DNA from: Geomonas ferrireducens
GTDB lineage: Bacteria > Desulfobacterota > Desulfuromonadia > Geobacterales > Geobacteraceae
DNA length: 64,000 bases
Assembly (NCBI RefSeq): GCF_004917065.1
Contig: NZ_SSYA01000002.1
Location: forward strand, 783,897 to 847,896
Reading direction: 5' to 3'
The first letter of the stretch is position 1; the number at the start of each line of letters is the position of its first letter. Below, in pieces: positions 8,975 to 18,346 of this stretch. Below the pieces are notes generated by a model. The model was not told the origin of the DNA and made no database searches. It saw only the letters and a list, made by a program, of their open reading frames with translations. Position numbers and translations under genes: made by a program.

Positions 8975-10552
8975 ATGCTAGGCGTAATGAGGAAGTATAA
9001 GCAGTCGATCGTCATCAAGATCGTCTTTGTTGTCATCGTTCTCTCTTTCATAGGAACCATCTTCCTGGTCTGGGGCAAAGGTGGCGACGGTCAGCGTGGC
9101 GGCAAAAGTTATGCGGCGTCCGTCAACGGCACGAAGATCAGCCTGGACGAGTTCCAGAAGAGTTACTACCGCACCCGCGGCCTCTATGAGCAGATCTACG
9201 GGAAGACCCTCACCCCCGAGATGGAAAAACAGATGGGGATCAAGAAGCTCACCATCGACACCCTTATCGACAACGTGCTCATCTTCGACGAAGCGAAGAA
9301 AATGGGCGTGAAGGTAAACAAGGACGAGGTCGCGGCCGAGATCGCCAAGATCCCCGCCTTCCAGAACAACGGCGCTTTCGACTTCAACCTCTACCAGCAG
9401 ACCCTCAAGGCGAACCGGCTCACCCCGAAGGAATTCGAGGAGGCCCAGGAGCAGGAGATGCTGCTTGCGAAGGCGCGCAACAAGGTGAAGATGGGTGCCA
9501 CGGTTACCGACGCCGAAGTGAAGGACGCCTTCAAGAAACAAAACGACAAGGTCGACCTCGCCTACGTCTCCTTCTCCCCTGCCGACGTCAAAGGTGGCAT
9601 CAAGCTGACCGACCAAGAGCTCACCACCTACCTGCAGGATCACCAGAACGAGTTCAAGACCCCGGAGCAGGTCTCCGTGGCCTACACCTTGGTAAACCCG
9701 GCCCAGGCAGCAGGCAAGGCGACCGTCACCCCCGAAGAGGCGCAGACCTACTACCAGAAGAACATCGACCGCTACCAGGGTAAGGGCGGCATCCTCCCCT
9801 TCTCCGAGGTGAAGGATCAGGCCACCGCGGACGCCCAGAAGCAGAAAGCGGCCAAAGAGGCATACGAGAAAGCGGCCGAGGCGGCGAATAAATTCAAAAC
9901 TACCGGCGATATCAACGCCGCGGCAGCGGCCCTCGGCAGCAAGGTGGAGAAGACCGCGCTCTTCACCGCCAAGGCCCCGGCGGCAGCACTTGCCGGCGAA
10001 AACGAAGTGATCGCCCGCTCCTTCGCCATCAAGCAGGGTGAACTGGGTGGCCCGGTGGAGACCGCGAAAGGGATCTACCTCATCAAGGTACTGGACAAGA
10101 AACCGGCTGCCGTCCCCCCGCTGGCGCAGATCAAGTCGGCAGTCGAGGCGAAAGCGGTCGAGGCAAAAGCGGCCGAGCTCGCCAAGAAGAAGGCCGAAGA
10201 GGCGCTGCAGCAGCTCGCCAAGGGCGGCGCCGCCAAGTCCACCGGCAGCTTCGGCTACGCCGCGACCGGCGCCGTGCCGACCATCGGCACCTCGCCGGAG
10301 CTCATGGAAGCCGCCTTCACGCTCACCGCTCCGAACCAGGCGGCGAAGCAGCCCTTCAAGGTCGGTGACCGCTGGTACGCGGTGAGCCTCAAGTCCCGCA
10401 CCGAGGCGCCTCTTGCCGACCTCGCCGCCAAGGCCCCCGGCATCAAGGCCGCCCTCCTTCCGAAGAAGCAGCAGGAGGTGCTCGAGAAGTGGGTGAAGGG
10501 GCTGCGTGACAAGGCCAAGATCGACATCAACCCGCTTGTGCTGCAGGACTAA
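8975..10552 (+). CDS. SurA/PpiD-type periplasmic folding chaperone
   Basis: 525 residues. A single N-terminal membrane anchor (IVIKIVFVVIVLSFIGTIFLVW, about 13-34) is followed by a SurA-N/PpiD-like chaperone domain (VNGTKISLDEFQKSYYR) and a diverged parvulin-like region (about 270-390, ending GGPVETAKGIYLIKVLDKK). It probably helps outer-membrane proteins fold. Catalytic parvulin residues are not clear, so isomerase activity is doubtful. Start ATG 8975 follows AAAGGAG at about 10 bp; an in-frame GTG lies further upstream. Divergent from mreB with a 240-bp AT-rich promoter region between. Confidence 0.88.
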   Translation: MLGVMRKYKQSIVIKIVFVVIVLSFIGTIFLVWGKGGDGQRGGKSYAASVNGTKISLDEFQKSYYRTRGLYEQIYGKTLTPEMEKQMGIKKLTIDTLIDNVLIFDEAKKMGVKVNKDEVAAEIAKIPAFQNNGAFDFNLYQQTLKANRLTPKEFEEAQEQEMLLAKARNKVKMGATVTDAEVKDAFKKQNDKVDLAYVSFSPADVKGGIKLTDQELTTYLQDHQNEFKTPEQVSVAYTLVNPAQAAGKATVTPEEAQTYYQKNIDRYQGKGGILPFSEVKDQATADAQKQKAAKEAYEKAAEAANKFKTTGDINAAAAALGSKVEKTALFTAKAPAAALAGENEVIARSFAIKQGELGGPVETAKGIYLIKVLDKKPAAVPPLAQIKSAVEAKAVEAKAAELAKKKAEEALQQLAKGGAAKSTGSFGYAATGAVPTIGTSPELMEAAFTLTAPNQAAKQPFKVGDRWYAVSLKSRTEAPLADLAAKAPGIKAALLPKKQQEVLEKWVKGLRDKAKIDINPLVLQD

Positions 10553-10581
10553 CGGGTCAAGAGGAAGCGTCAACAGCTTTC

Positions 10582-10627
10582 AAGTGTGAGGTGGAGGGTG
10601 CAAGGTGCACTCTTCACCTTTCACTTT
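10582..10627 (+). terminator. Long imperfect hairpin with short T run between ppiD-like gene and purC
   Basis: Two arms of 21 bases (10582-10602 and 10606-10626) pair at 17 positions, most of the others being G-U compatible, around an AGG loop; the right arm ends in TTTT. This is a terminator or attenuator placed 38 bp before the purC start. Termination of the upstream gene is the simplest reading. Confidence 0.55.
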
Positions 10628-10664
10628 TCACGCTCAAGGCGAACCATAAAAGGAGAATGCACCA

Positions 10665-11558
10665 ATGACTACACCGGTACTCAACACTGACTTCCCCGGC
10701 CTGAAGCTTGCCGCACGCGGGAAGGTGCGCGACATCTACGACCTCGGGGAGACGCTGCTCATCGTCACCACCGACAGGATCTCCGCGTTCGACGTCATCA
10801 TGAACGAAGGGATCCCCAACAAGGGTTACGTGCTGACCCAGATCTCCGCCTACTGGTTCCGCCAAATGGAAGGCATCATCAAGAACCACATCATCTCCAC
10901 CGATGTGGCCGATTTCCCGAAGGAGTGCCAGCCCTATGCCGAGACCTTGAAAGGCCGCTCCATGTGGGTGAAGAAGGCGAAGCCTTTGGCCGCCGAGTGC
11001 ATCGTGCGCGGCTACATCTCCGGTTCCGGCTGGAAGGACTACCAAAAGACCGGCTCCATCTGCGGCATCAAGCTCCCCGAGGGGCTTAAGGAAAGCGACC
11101 GCCTGCCGCAGCCGATCTTCACCCCCTCCACCAAGGCCGAGCTCGGCACCCACGACGAGAACATCTCCTTCGAAGAGATGTGCAACATCTGCGGGAAAGA
11201 GATCTCCGAGAAGGTGCGCGACGTGACGCTCAAGATCTACGAGAAGGCGCGCGACCTGGCCGACGAGAAAGGGATCATCATCGCCGACACCAAGTTCGAG
11301 TACGGCATCTACGACGGCGAGCTGATCATCATCGACGAGTGCATGACGCCGGACTCCAGCCGCTTCTGGCCGAAGGAGAGCTACAAGCCGGGCGGCCCGC
11401 AGCCATCCTTCGACAAGCAGTTCCTGAGGGACTACCTTGAGACCCTGGACTGGGGCAAGACCGCCCCTGCCCCGCCGCTTCCCGCCGAGATCGTTCAGAA
11501 GACCGGTGAGAAGTACATGGAAGCGCTGGTAAAGCTGACCGGGATGAAGGCGCCCTAG
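10665..11558 (+). CDS. purC: Phosphoribosylaminoimidazole-succinocarboxamide synthase
   Basis: 297 residues of the longer SAICAR-synthetase type. Recognisable motifs: GKVRDIYDL (about 19-27) and [10 protein letters not shown] near the N terminus, [16 protein letters not shown] in the middle, DTKFEYGI plus [16 protein letters not shown], and KQFLRDYLE near the C terminus. It ligates aspartate to CAIR using ATP in purine biosynthesis. Start ATG follows AAAAGGAGAATGCACC. A strong terminator lies 29 bp after the stop, so it is probably a single-gene transcript. Confidence 0.96.
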   Translation: MTTPVLNTDFPGLKLAARGKVRDIYDLGETLLIVTTDRISAFDVIMNEGIPNKGYVLTQISAYWFRQMEGIIKNHIISTDVADFPKECQPYAETLKGRSMWVKKAKPLAAECIVRGYISGSGWKDYQKTGSICGIKLPEGLKESDRLPQPIFTPSTKAELGTHDENISFEEMCNICGKEISEKVRDVTLKIYEKARDLADEKGIIIADTKFEYGIYDGELIIIDECMTPDSSRFWPKESYKPGGPQPSFDKQFLRDYLETLDWGKTAPAPPLPAEIVQKTGEKYMEALVKLTGMKAP

Positions 11559-11586
11559 CCTACCGACCTGGACCGGCTTTGGATAA

Positions 11587-11624
11587 AAAAAGGCCCCGAC
11601 ATCGTTTCCGATGCGGGGCCTTTT
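11587..11624 (+). terminator. Intrinsic terminator after purC
   Basis: GGCCCCG-a-CATCG, loop TTTC, CGATG-CGGGGCC with one bulged base, flanked by A and T runs on both sides. It can act on both strands and separates purC from the convergent YtxH-like gene. Confidence 0.9.
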
Positions 11625-11661
11625 CCTTTGGATGCCGCTCTTTGCGTCCTGCCTTTGCCTT

Positions 11662-12018
11662 CTACCCGATCATCTTCGCCAGGCGTGCCCTCTCCTTGGT
11701 AAGACGCGCCTCCCCGTCCTCCAGGGCTTTCAGAAGGTTCTTCTTGGCGCCGTAGGCCATGTCCTTGCCGCGGTCGAGGATCTCTGCCGCGCGATCGCCC
11801 ATCGCCTCGGCCATATCGGTCACCTGCTCGGTGAAATCCTCAACCGCCTCCAGCGCCTCCTCCCCTTTGCGCCGCGCCTTCTTCGCGTAGCGGGAGATGT
11901 CCTTGCGGGTTTTCTGGCCGCTTTGCGGCGCGTACAAAAGCGCGACCCCCGCGCCGATGATGCCGCCTGCCAAGAGCATGAGCGCTCCAACCATCACCTT
12001 GTTATCCCGATCGGCCAT
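11662..12018 (-). CDS. YtxH-like general stress/gas-vesicle-type small protein
   Basis: 118 residues from ATG 12018 (MADRDNK), preceded by AAAGGAGGAGGGG; the longer reading to 12063 has no better ribosome site. An N-terminal hydrophobic segment (MVGALMLLAGGIIGAGVALLYAP, about 9-31) is followed by PQSGQKTRKDI, the YtxH signature, and a long amphipathic helical tail. Members are membrane-tethered and often stress-induced; the biochemical role is unknown. A shorter paralogue lies at 16785-17015. Confidence 0.82.
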   Translation of the reverse strand: MADRDNKVMVGALMLLAGGIIGAGVALLYAPQSGQKTRKDISRYAKKARRKGEEALEAVEDFTEQVTDMAEAMGDRAAEILDRGKDMAYGAKKNLLKALEDGEARLTKERARLAKMIG

Positions 12019-12183
12019 GGCCCCTCCTCCTTTGGGTGTTTTGTTGTTCAAGGGAACATCCATATACTACCCGATGGTTAGGCTTTGCCAAGTAGGCTTC
12101 TCATTATTGCTTTGAAGCGGGTATTGAAGCGTGTATATTTGAACCGTTGCAACGACACCAATCTTGCTCTCCAAGAGGAAAAC

Positions 12184-13287
12184 ATGGATCAAAAATATGA
12201 TGTGCTTATCGTCGGTGGCGGCCCCGGTGGCGTAGCTGCGGCTTACCTCTGCCACAAGCATGGTCTCACGCACATGCTGATCGAGTCCGGCAAGGCGATC
12301 TTCCAGGGAATCGCCAACACCTACCCCGAAGGAAAGAACGTCTACCCGTCCAAACCCAAGGAAAACCCCGAGCCGTTCCTGGTGGAGGAGCTCCGCCCAC
12401 CCGACAAGCCGGTGACCGTGGAGAAGTACATCCAGTACGTGCAGCACTTCGTCCAGCACGAGGGGTTGAACGTGCTTACCGAGACCCAGTTCGAGAACAT
12501 CGAGGACGGGCGCGATTACCTAAAGGTGCATACCTCGCGCGGCACCTTCCAGACTAAAAAGGTGCTCCTTGCCTTCGGCAGCTCCATCCCGAAGGAGCTC
12601 TCGGTGTACGGCGACGCGAAGATGGTGGCAAAGACCCTCGACGACCCGAAGAAGTACATCGGCAAGCGCACCCTGGTGATCGGAGGGGGCAACTCGGCGG
12701 CCGACGTGATCATCTCCATCCTAAAGGAGAAGAGGAGCGCGAACGACAAGGAGCCGGTCTACTGGGCGCACGTAGCGGAAACCTTCGACGTGAACAAGGA
12801 GACCGCACAGCGTCTGGGTGAAGAGATCCTTCTGGGGGGGAACATAAGGCTTTTGCCGGGGGCCACGCCGAGGATCGGCGAGGTGGACGACGAGGGGGTC
12901 GACCGGCTGGTGATCAGGATCAGCGAAGACAAGATCGCAGGCGGAATCGAGCGCTACCACGCCATGAGTTTCCCGATGAAGAACGTCATCGCCTGCATCG
13001 GTAGCCAGGGCCCCACCACCATCTACGATAAGATCGGGGTGCAGACGATCGCCTGCGCCGAGGGGGTCTGCCAGGTCGCCAAGGAAGGTGACCGGCTGCT
13101 GCTGCTCACCGCCGACTTCGAGTCGACCAGAAAAGGGGTCTACGTGATCGGCGGTGCGATCTCCCCTTCCTACATGCGCATCAGCAAGGGGGCCATTCAG
13201 GAGGAGCGCCACCCGAACCTGATCTACACCGCCGTGAACGACGCCCATCACGTCATCGAAGCGGTCGTCAAGAAGCTGAAGAAATAG
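12184..13287 (+). CDS. FAD/NAD(P)-dependent oxidoreductase, thioredoxin-reductase-like (YpdA type)
   Basis: 367 residues from ATG 12184 (MDQKYDVLIVGGGPGG), with AAGAGGAAAAC before it. An N-terminal FAD GxGxxG (VGGGPGGVAAA, about 9-19) and a second dinucleotide motif VIGGGNSAADV (about 161-171) give the two-domain thioredoxin-reductase fold. There is no CxxC redox pair, so it is not a classical thioredoxin reductase; the layout resembles YpdA-like reductases. The partner is unknown. The ATG further upstream (12085) would add a 33-residue tail without a ribosome site. Confidence 0.82.
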   Translation: MDQKYDVLIVGGGPGGVAAAYLCHKHGLTHMLIESGKAIFQGIANTYPEGKNVYPSKPKENPEPFLVEELRPPDKPVTVEKYIQYVQHFVQHEGLNVLTETQFENIEDGRDYLKVHTSRGTFQTKKVLLAFGSSIPKELSVYGDAKMVAKTLDDPKKYIGKRTLVIGGGNSAADVIISILKEKRSANDKEPVYWAHVAETFDVNKETAQRLGEEILLGGNIRLLPGATPRIGEVDDEGVDRLVIRISEDKIAGGIERYHAMSFPMKNVIACIGSQGPTTIYDKIGVQTIACAEGVCQVAKEGDRLLLLTADFESTRKGVYVIGGAISPSYMRISKGAIQEERHPNLIYTAVNDAHHVIEAVVKKLKK

Positions 13288-13317
13288 CCGGAAGTAAAAC
13301 GTTAAGCAGACACGACA

Positions 13318-13346
13318 AAGGGGAGCCGATTCGGCTCCCCTTTTTT
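13318..13346 (+). terminator. Intrinsic terminator
   Basis: Perfect stem AAAGGGGAGCCGA/TCGGCTCCCCTTT with a T6 run, 30 bp after the oxidoreductase stop codon. Confidence 0.93.
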
Positions 13347-13454
13347 GATTTGGTTCAGCAATTGATGTCCGGTGCAGTTGCCAACGAAGTGCTGCATGCG
13401 CCTGACGTCCCCCCCTTTGCGAAGGGGGAGCCTGGGATTTGCCTTTACCGCCCC

Positions 13455-14246
13455 CTACTTAAGCTCCTCCCGAAGCCCCTCCACCACAGCCTTCACCTCA
13501 GCGATCATCTCGCGTGCCTGCGGCGAGTGTTCCCTCTTAAGGTAGTTCTCGAAGTGCTTGATCGCCTCGGCGGTGCGGTCCTGGTCGATGCAGATGTTCC
13601 CAAGGGTCAGGTAGCTCATGGTGAACTCGGGATCGAGACGGATCGCCTCCAAGGTCTCGCGCTCGGCGGCCTCGAGCTCGTCCATGTCGTAGTAGAGCTC
13701 GCCCAGGTTGAAGCGGGCCGTGGCGTCGTTGGGGTCGATCTCGATCCCTTTGTGGTAGGAGGCGATCGCCTTTTCGTTCTCGCCCAGCCCGTAATAAAGA
13801 TCCCCCAGCGCGTTGAGCGCGAAGACGTTGTTCGGGTCGAGTTCGAGCGCCTTCTCAAAGGACTTCAGCGCGTCATCGGCGCGCTCCATAGCGTTGTAGA
13901 CAAGCCCCATGCTGACGTAGCCGTCGCACTCCACCGGCTTCAGTTCGGTCACCTTGCGGTAGCAGGCAAGCGCGTCCTTGTGCTTGCCGGACTCGAAATA
14001 AACGTCGCCCAGGGCGGTGAGACCGTCCAGGTCCTGCGGGGCGAACTCGAGGCCCTTTTTCAGCGCGGCGATCGCATCATCGTTGCGCCCTGACTCGGAA
14101 TATGCCTCGCCAAGGTAGAAGTACCCTTCGGCGTTGTCCGGTTCTACGGCGATGCACCCCTTGAAGGACTCAATGGCCTGGTCGTACTCGCCGGACTCCA
14201 TGTGGGCTATTCCGTTCGCCAGCGCCTCGTCAAAATTCGTTGCCAT
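13455..14246 (-). CDS. Tetratricopeptide-repeat protein
   Basis: 263 residues from ATG 14246 (MATNFDEALANG), preceded by GGAGGTGGCA. At least six consecutive 34-residue TPR units are visible (for example AEGYFYLGEAYSESGRNDDAIAALKKGLEFAPQ). There is no signal peptide, so it is cytoplasmic, most likely a protein-protein interaction scaffold. No enzyme domain is attached. It is monocistronic, between a terminator and the divergent ptsP. Its partner cannot be told from the sequence. Confidence 0.87.
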   Translation of the reverse strand: MATNFDEALANGIAHMESGEYDQAIESFKGCIAVEPDNAEGYFYLGEAYSESGRNDDAIAALKKGLEFAPQDLDGLTALGDVYFESGKHKDALACYRKVTELKPVECDGYVSMGLVYNAMERADDALKSFEKALELDPNNVFALNALGDLYYGLGENEKAIASYHKGIEIDPNDATARFNLGELYYDMDELEAAERETLEAIRLDPEFTMSYLTLGNICIDQDRTAEAIKHFENYLKREHSPQAREMIAEVKAVVEGLREELK

Positions 14247-14398
14247 TGCCACCTCCGTAACTGCATCAGATTTCATTGGCGCACACTATAACAGGAAGTG
14301 CCTGCTTTGCCAACTTAAGAGCAGTGAAAAAGCATTAAAAGCTTTCACATATCTTTTCTCTCATATATACTGCGGCAAACAGAAGCAAGGGGGAGGCA

Positions 14399-16741
14399 AT
14401 GCCGGAGGAGGCAGGAGAACAACTGGGACTAAGGACGCTTGAGGACATCAGCGCGCTGATCCTGCAATCCCACGACCTGCAGGAGACCCTGGACAACATA
14501 GTCAACCTGGTCGCTAAGAGGATGTCTTCAGAGGTCTGCTCCATCTATCTCTTGGAGGAGGACGGTGAGACGCTCAGACTGCACGCGACTCGCGGTCTGT
14601 CCAGACTCTCGGTCGGCATCACCATGAAGATCTCCGAAGGTCTCACCGGCCTCGCCGTGGAACAGCGCGGCGTGGTGGCAACCGACAACGCCCCCCTGCA
14701 CCCCCGCTACAAGTACTTCAGGAAGACCAAGGAGGAGAAGGTACTCTCCTTCCTAGGTGTCCCCTTCTTCGAACGCGATCGCCCCATCGGCGTCCTGGTC
14801 ATCCAGAACCGCGAGTCGCGCACCTTCACACCCCAGGAGATCAGTGCGGTATCCACCATCGCCTGGCAGATCTCAAGCATCGTCTCCAACGCCAAACTGC
14901 TCGATTCCGTCCGCAAGAAGGAAGAGGAGCGCGCCTTCTACGCGGCAGAGGTGGACCGCCTGAGAAAAGGGGGCACGCCGAAAGAGGCCGTCCGCGGCAA
15001 CCGTAAGGGTGCAGGCTCCACCGCACTCACCGGCATAGGCATCTCCCCGGGTTTTGCCCTCGGCAAGGTGTCCATACTGCACCATCGCGGATCTGCCGAG
15101 GAGGCGGTACTGGAACGGGCCCGTCCGCGCGCCGAGGAGCTGAACCTGTTCCACCAGGCACTCGAGAAGGCGCGCATCCAGACCATCTACATGGAAAAGC
15201 GGATGGGTGAAATCCTCTCGGAGGCCGATGCCGCCATCTTCCACAGCCACCTGATGATCCTCGAGGATCGCGGTTTCATCGGCAAGATCACCGCTCTCAT
15301 CGATGAAGGGGTCGGCGCTCATCGTGCGGTGAGCCAGGTGGTGGAAGCGTACGTTGCCGCCTTCGCCCGCATGGAGGCCCCCTACCTGAGGGAGCGCAGC
15401 GCAGACATGGAGGACATCGGCCGCCGTATCTGCGACGCCCTGAACGGTCACAGCAGGCAAAAGGAGCGGCTTCGCGACGAGCGCATCATCGTGGCGAGGG
15501 AGTTGCTCCCGTCCGACCTCGCCATCATGGATCATGGCAAGGTGATCGGTATCGCCACGGAGAAAGGAAACCGCAACGCGCACGCGGCCATCATGGCCCG
15601 CGCGCTCGGCATCCCAGCCGTCTTCGGCGTGGAGGGACTTTTGAAGCGGGTCGGCGTACGCAGCGAGGTCGTCGTTGACGGCAACTCCGGCTGCGTCTAT
15701 GTGAACCCGGACCAGGGGGTGAAGCAGGAGTACGTGCGGCTGCAGGGAGAATTCGACCAGAAGCAGCGCGAGCTCGAGGAGATCCGCGACCTCCCCGCCC
15801 GGACCCTCGACGGCTGCACTGTTTCCCTCCTCGCCAACATAGGGCTTCTGAGCGACCTGAGGGTGGCGCACCTGCACGGAGCCGAAGGGGTCGGCCTTTA
15901 CCGCACCGAGTTTCCCTTCATGACCAGAAGCTCCTTTCCGACCAGGCAGGTGCAGGCCGCGGTGTACCGCAAGGTGCTGGAGGGGTTTCCTGGACTGCCG
16001 GTCAACATAAGGACGCTGGACATAGGCGGCGACAAGGAGCTTTCCTACTTTCCTCATCCGAGAGAGGACAACCCGTTTCTCGGATGGCGCTCCATGCGCC
16101 TGTCCCTGGACCGCGAGGAGATCCTTCGGGAGCAGTTGGCCGCGGTGCTCATCGCCTCGGTGGGGGGGAGGTGCAACCTGATGTTCCCTATGATCTCGGG
16201 GGTGGACGAAGTGCGCCGCATCAAGGGGATTCTGGAACAGGTAAAAGAGGATTTGCTGCGCGAAGGGAAGGCGTTCGCCCCGGACATCGGCCTGGGTGTG
16301 ATGGTGGAACTCCCGGCAGCCGTGCTCGGCGCGGAGATGCTGGTGAAGGAGGTGGACTACCTCTCCATCGGGACCAACGACCTTATCCAGTACACGCTGG
16401 CCTGCGACAGGAACAACCCGCTGGTAAGGAAATGGTACGATCCGTACCATCCCGCGGTGCTTCACTCGATCAAGAAGGTGGCCGATGCGGCGATGGCCGC
16501 TGGAAAGCCTGCCTCTCTGTGCGGCGAGATGGCGGGCGAACCGATCAATGCGATGCTGCTCATGGGGCTCGGCCTGCGCAGCTTCAGCCTCTCGGCCCCC
16601 AGCATCCCGAGGGTGAAAGAGGCTATACGCCGGATTACCCTTGAAAGGGCGCAGCTGGTCGCCGACCGTGTGCTCGCCATGGAGAGCGCGCATTCGATCC
16701 GGAGTTTTCTGGAGGCGACGCAGCGCGAACTCGGGCTGTAG
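14399..16741 (+). CDS. ptsP: GAF-domain PEP-protein phosphotransferase (PtsP, nitrogen-type EI)
   Basis: 780 residues. An N-terminal GAF sensor domain (about 15-165) precedes the enzyme I modules: PTS-EI N domain from about 205, the phosphohistidine swivelling domain with the NRNAHAAIMARALGIPAVFG motif (about 393-412) and the PEP-binding barrel with TEFPFMTR, GGDKELSYF and CGEMAGEP. It passes phosphate from PEP to NPr in the nitrogen-PTS regulatory chain. Start ATG is preceded by GGGGGAGGCA. Length and order fit PtsP; HPr and EIIA partners are not in the window. Confidence 0.94.
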   Translation: MPEEAGEQLGLRTLEDISALILQSHDLQETLDNIVNLVAKRMSSEVCSIYLLEEDGETLRLHATRGLSRLSVGITMKISEGLTGLAVEQRGVVATDNAPLHPRYKYFRKTKEEKVLSFLGVPFFERDRPIGVLVIQNRESRTFTPQEISAVSTIAWQISSIVSNAKLLDSVRKKEEERAFYAAEVDRLRKGGTPKEAVRGNRKGAGSTALTGIGISPGFALGKVSILHHRGSAEEAVLERARPRAEELNLFHQALEKARIQTIYMEKRMGEILSEADAAIFHSHLMILEDRGFIGKITALIDEGVGAHRAVSQVVEAYVAAFARMEAPYLRERSADMEDIGRRICDALNGHSRQKERLRDERIIVARELLPSDLAIMDHGKVIGIATEKGNRNAHAAIMARALGIPAVFGVEGLLKRVGVRSEVVVDGNSGCVYVNPDQGVKQEYVRLQGEFDQKQRELEEIRDLPARTLDGCTVSLLANIGLLSDLRVAHLHGAEGVGLYRTEFPFMTRSSFPTRQVQAAVYRKVLEGFPGLPVNIRTLDIGGDKELSYFPHPREDNPFLGWRSMRLSLDREEILREQLAAVLIASVGGRCNLMFPMISGVDEVRRIKGILEQVKEDLLREGKAFAPDIGLGVMVELPAAVLGAEMLVKEVDYLSIGTNDLIQYTLACDRNNPLVRKWYDPYHPAVLHSIKKVADAAMAAGKPASLCGEMAGEPINAMLLMGLGLRSFSLSAPSIPRVKEAIRRITLERAQLVADRVLAMESAHSIRSFLEATQRELGL

Positions 16742-16749
16742 ACGAAAAA

Positions 16750-16775
16750 GGCCGGAGCCCTTTCGGACTCCGGCC
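16750..16775. terminator. Intrinsic terminator between convergent ptsP and YtxH gene
   Basis: GGCCGGAG stem with CTCCGGCC and a 10-base loop. On the minus strand the stem is followed by C and T from the A5 run at 16745-16749; it probably serves both convergent genes. Confidence 0.8.
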
Positions 16776-16784
16776 CCCTTCCCT

Positions 16785-17015
16785 TTATATCCAGCAGTCT
16801 CCACCGTCGTAGTTGAGCGGATCGGAGGCGCCCTTCCTGGAACGGAGCTTGGCGCTGCAGCTCTTCAGTTTGTCGAGCGCATCGTCCTTCGCTTCGCTCA
16901 GCTTCTCGCGAACCTCGCGACCGGTTTTGGGGGTAAAGAGGAGAGCGGCACCCGCAGCTACCGCGGCTCCGGCCAGGAAGGCCAGCAGAGCGGCCTGTTC
17001 GCTTTTCTTCGACAT
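16785..17015 (-). CDS. Small YtxH-like protein
   Basis: 76 residues from ATG 17015 (MSKKSEQAALLAFLAG), preceded by AAAAGGAGCATACGAC. A hydrophobic anchor (about 8-27) is followed by FTPKTGREVREKLSE, the YtxH motif, then an amphipathic helix and a short tail with SDPLNYDGGDCW. It is a paralogue of the 118-residue protein at 11662-12018. Probably a membrane-associated stress protein of unknown biochemical role. Confidence 0.78.
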   Translation of the reverse strand: MSKKSEQAALLAFLAGAAVAAGAALLFTPKTGREVREKLSEAKDDALDKLKSCSAKLRSRKGASDPLNYDGGDCWI

Positions 17016-17205
17016 GTCGTATGCTCCTTTTGGTTCTGGAAGTGACGGGCAGAAAAATAGTGCAGTCATTCTTATCACATTCCGGCGCGCAATAAAACCC
17101 CCCAAGATTGAGTAATGAAGTTTTCCCGCACATATGTTTTCTGATTTGAATTAGCTTTGATTAGATGCTACCATCGCGTCTTAAATTTTCCCAAAGGAGA
17201 TACAT

Positions 17206-18237
17206 ATGTTTTCCTTCAAAAGAACAGTGACACCGGCAGTTGCAGCAGTCGCAGCGACCTTGATGCTTTCCGCCGGTGTCTTTGCCGGCGAAAAGGCTGA
17301 TGCTGCTGCGAAACCGGCCGACCAGCAGACGGTTGCCAAGGAGGCTGACGCCAAGGGTCAGGCCGTCGTCATCAAGGTCAACGGCCAGGCCATCACCAAG
17401 CACGAGGTGGACCGCGCCATGAAGGTCATGCTGGCACAAAACCAGGTCCAGGAACCCCTTGCCCCGGATGCACAGAAACAGGCCGAAGCGGCGGTCATCG
17501 ACCAGCTCACCGCGGCTGAGCTTTTGTACCAGGAAGCGGCAAAGGTCAAAGTAGCCGACCTGGACAAGCTCGTCGATGAGAAAGTGGCCCAGAATCGAGC
17601 CAAGTTCAAATCGGTGCAGGATTTCGTCGAGGCCCTCAAAGGGATCGACATGACCATGAAGGACATGCAGGATTTCACCCGCAAGGACATCCTCATCAAC
17701 AACTTCATCGAGCAGCGCTTCGTCGCCAAGGCGGTCGCGACCGATGAAGACGCCAAGAAGTTCTACGAACAGAACATCGACCGTTTCAAGAAGGAAGAAG
17801 CGGTCAAGGCGAGCCACATCCTGATCGGCGCAGACCAGAAGGCGAGCCCCGAGGAGCGGAAAAAGGCTAAAGAGAAGGCCGAGGCGCTGCTCAAGCGGGT
17901 GAAGGCGGGCGAGGATTTCGCGGCGATCGCCAAGGCGGAGTCATCCTGCCCGTCGGCCAGCCAGGGGGGCGACCTGGGCGCCTTCACCCGCGGCCAGACC
18001 GTCCCGGCCTTCGAGAAGGCCGCATTCGGCCTCAAGCCGGGCGAGGTGAGCGGCGTGGTGGAGACTGAATTCGGCTATCACATCATCAAGGTGGTGGAGA
18101 AACAGGAACCGAGCACCGAAAAGTTCGACACGGTGAAGGAGAAAATCCTGAACTACCTGAAGCAGCAGAAAGTACAGCAGGAACTCTCGAACTACATCGA
18201 CGAGCTGAAGAAGACCGCGAAGATCGAGAAGAACTAG
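17206..18237 (+). CDS. Periplasmic parvulin-type peptidyl-prolyl isomerase
   Basis: 343 residues. A signal peptide (KRTVTPAVAAVAATLMLSAGVFA) ends near residue 28. A SurA-like N domain (VIKVNGQAITKHEVDRAM) is followed by a well conserved parvulin domain (about 200-295: KASHILIGADQ, then GGDLGAFTRGQTVPAFEKAAFGL and GYHIIKV). It catalyses proline isomerisation and assists folding in the periplasm. Start ATG follows AAAGGAGATACAT, and an intrinsic terminator lies 35 bp after the stop, so it is monocistronic. PpiC/PrsA/SurA are all possible names; no symbol is assigned. Confidence 0.9.
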   Translation: MFSFKRTVTPAVAAVAATLMLSAGVFAGEKADAAAKPADQQTVAKEADAKGQAVVIKVNGQAITKHEVDRAMKVMLAQNQVQEPLAPDAQKQAEAAVIDQLTAAELLYQEAAKVKVADLDKLVDEKVAQNRAKFKSVQDFVEALKGIDMTMKDMQDFTRKDILINNFIEQRFVAKAVATDEDAKKFYEQNIDRFKKEEAVKASHILIGADQKASPEERKKAKEKAEALLKRVKAGEDFAAIAKAESSCPSASQGGDLGAFTRGQTVPAFEKAAFGLKPGEVSGVVETEFGYHIIKVVEKQEPSTEKFDTVKEKILNYLKQQKVQQELSNYIDELKKTAKIEKN

Positions 18238-18271
18238 CTTAATTCCGAAAAATCATCTCAATCATAAACAG

Positions 18272-18299
18272 AAAGGGCCCCGTACTTTGGGGCCCTTTT
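18272..18299 (+). terminator. Intrinsic terminator
   Basis: AAAGGGCCCC/GGGGCCCTTT stem, 7-base loop, followed by T and C. Located between the isomerase and the convergent ferritin gene. Confidence 0.92.
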
Positions 18300-18346
18300 C
18301 TTATCCGTTAACGCGACATCGGGACAAGGAGTATCCGAGGTCCTGC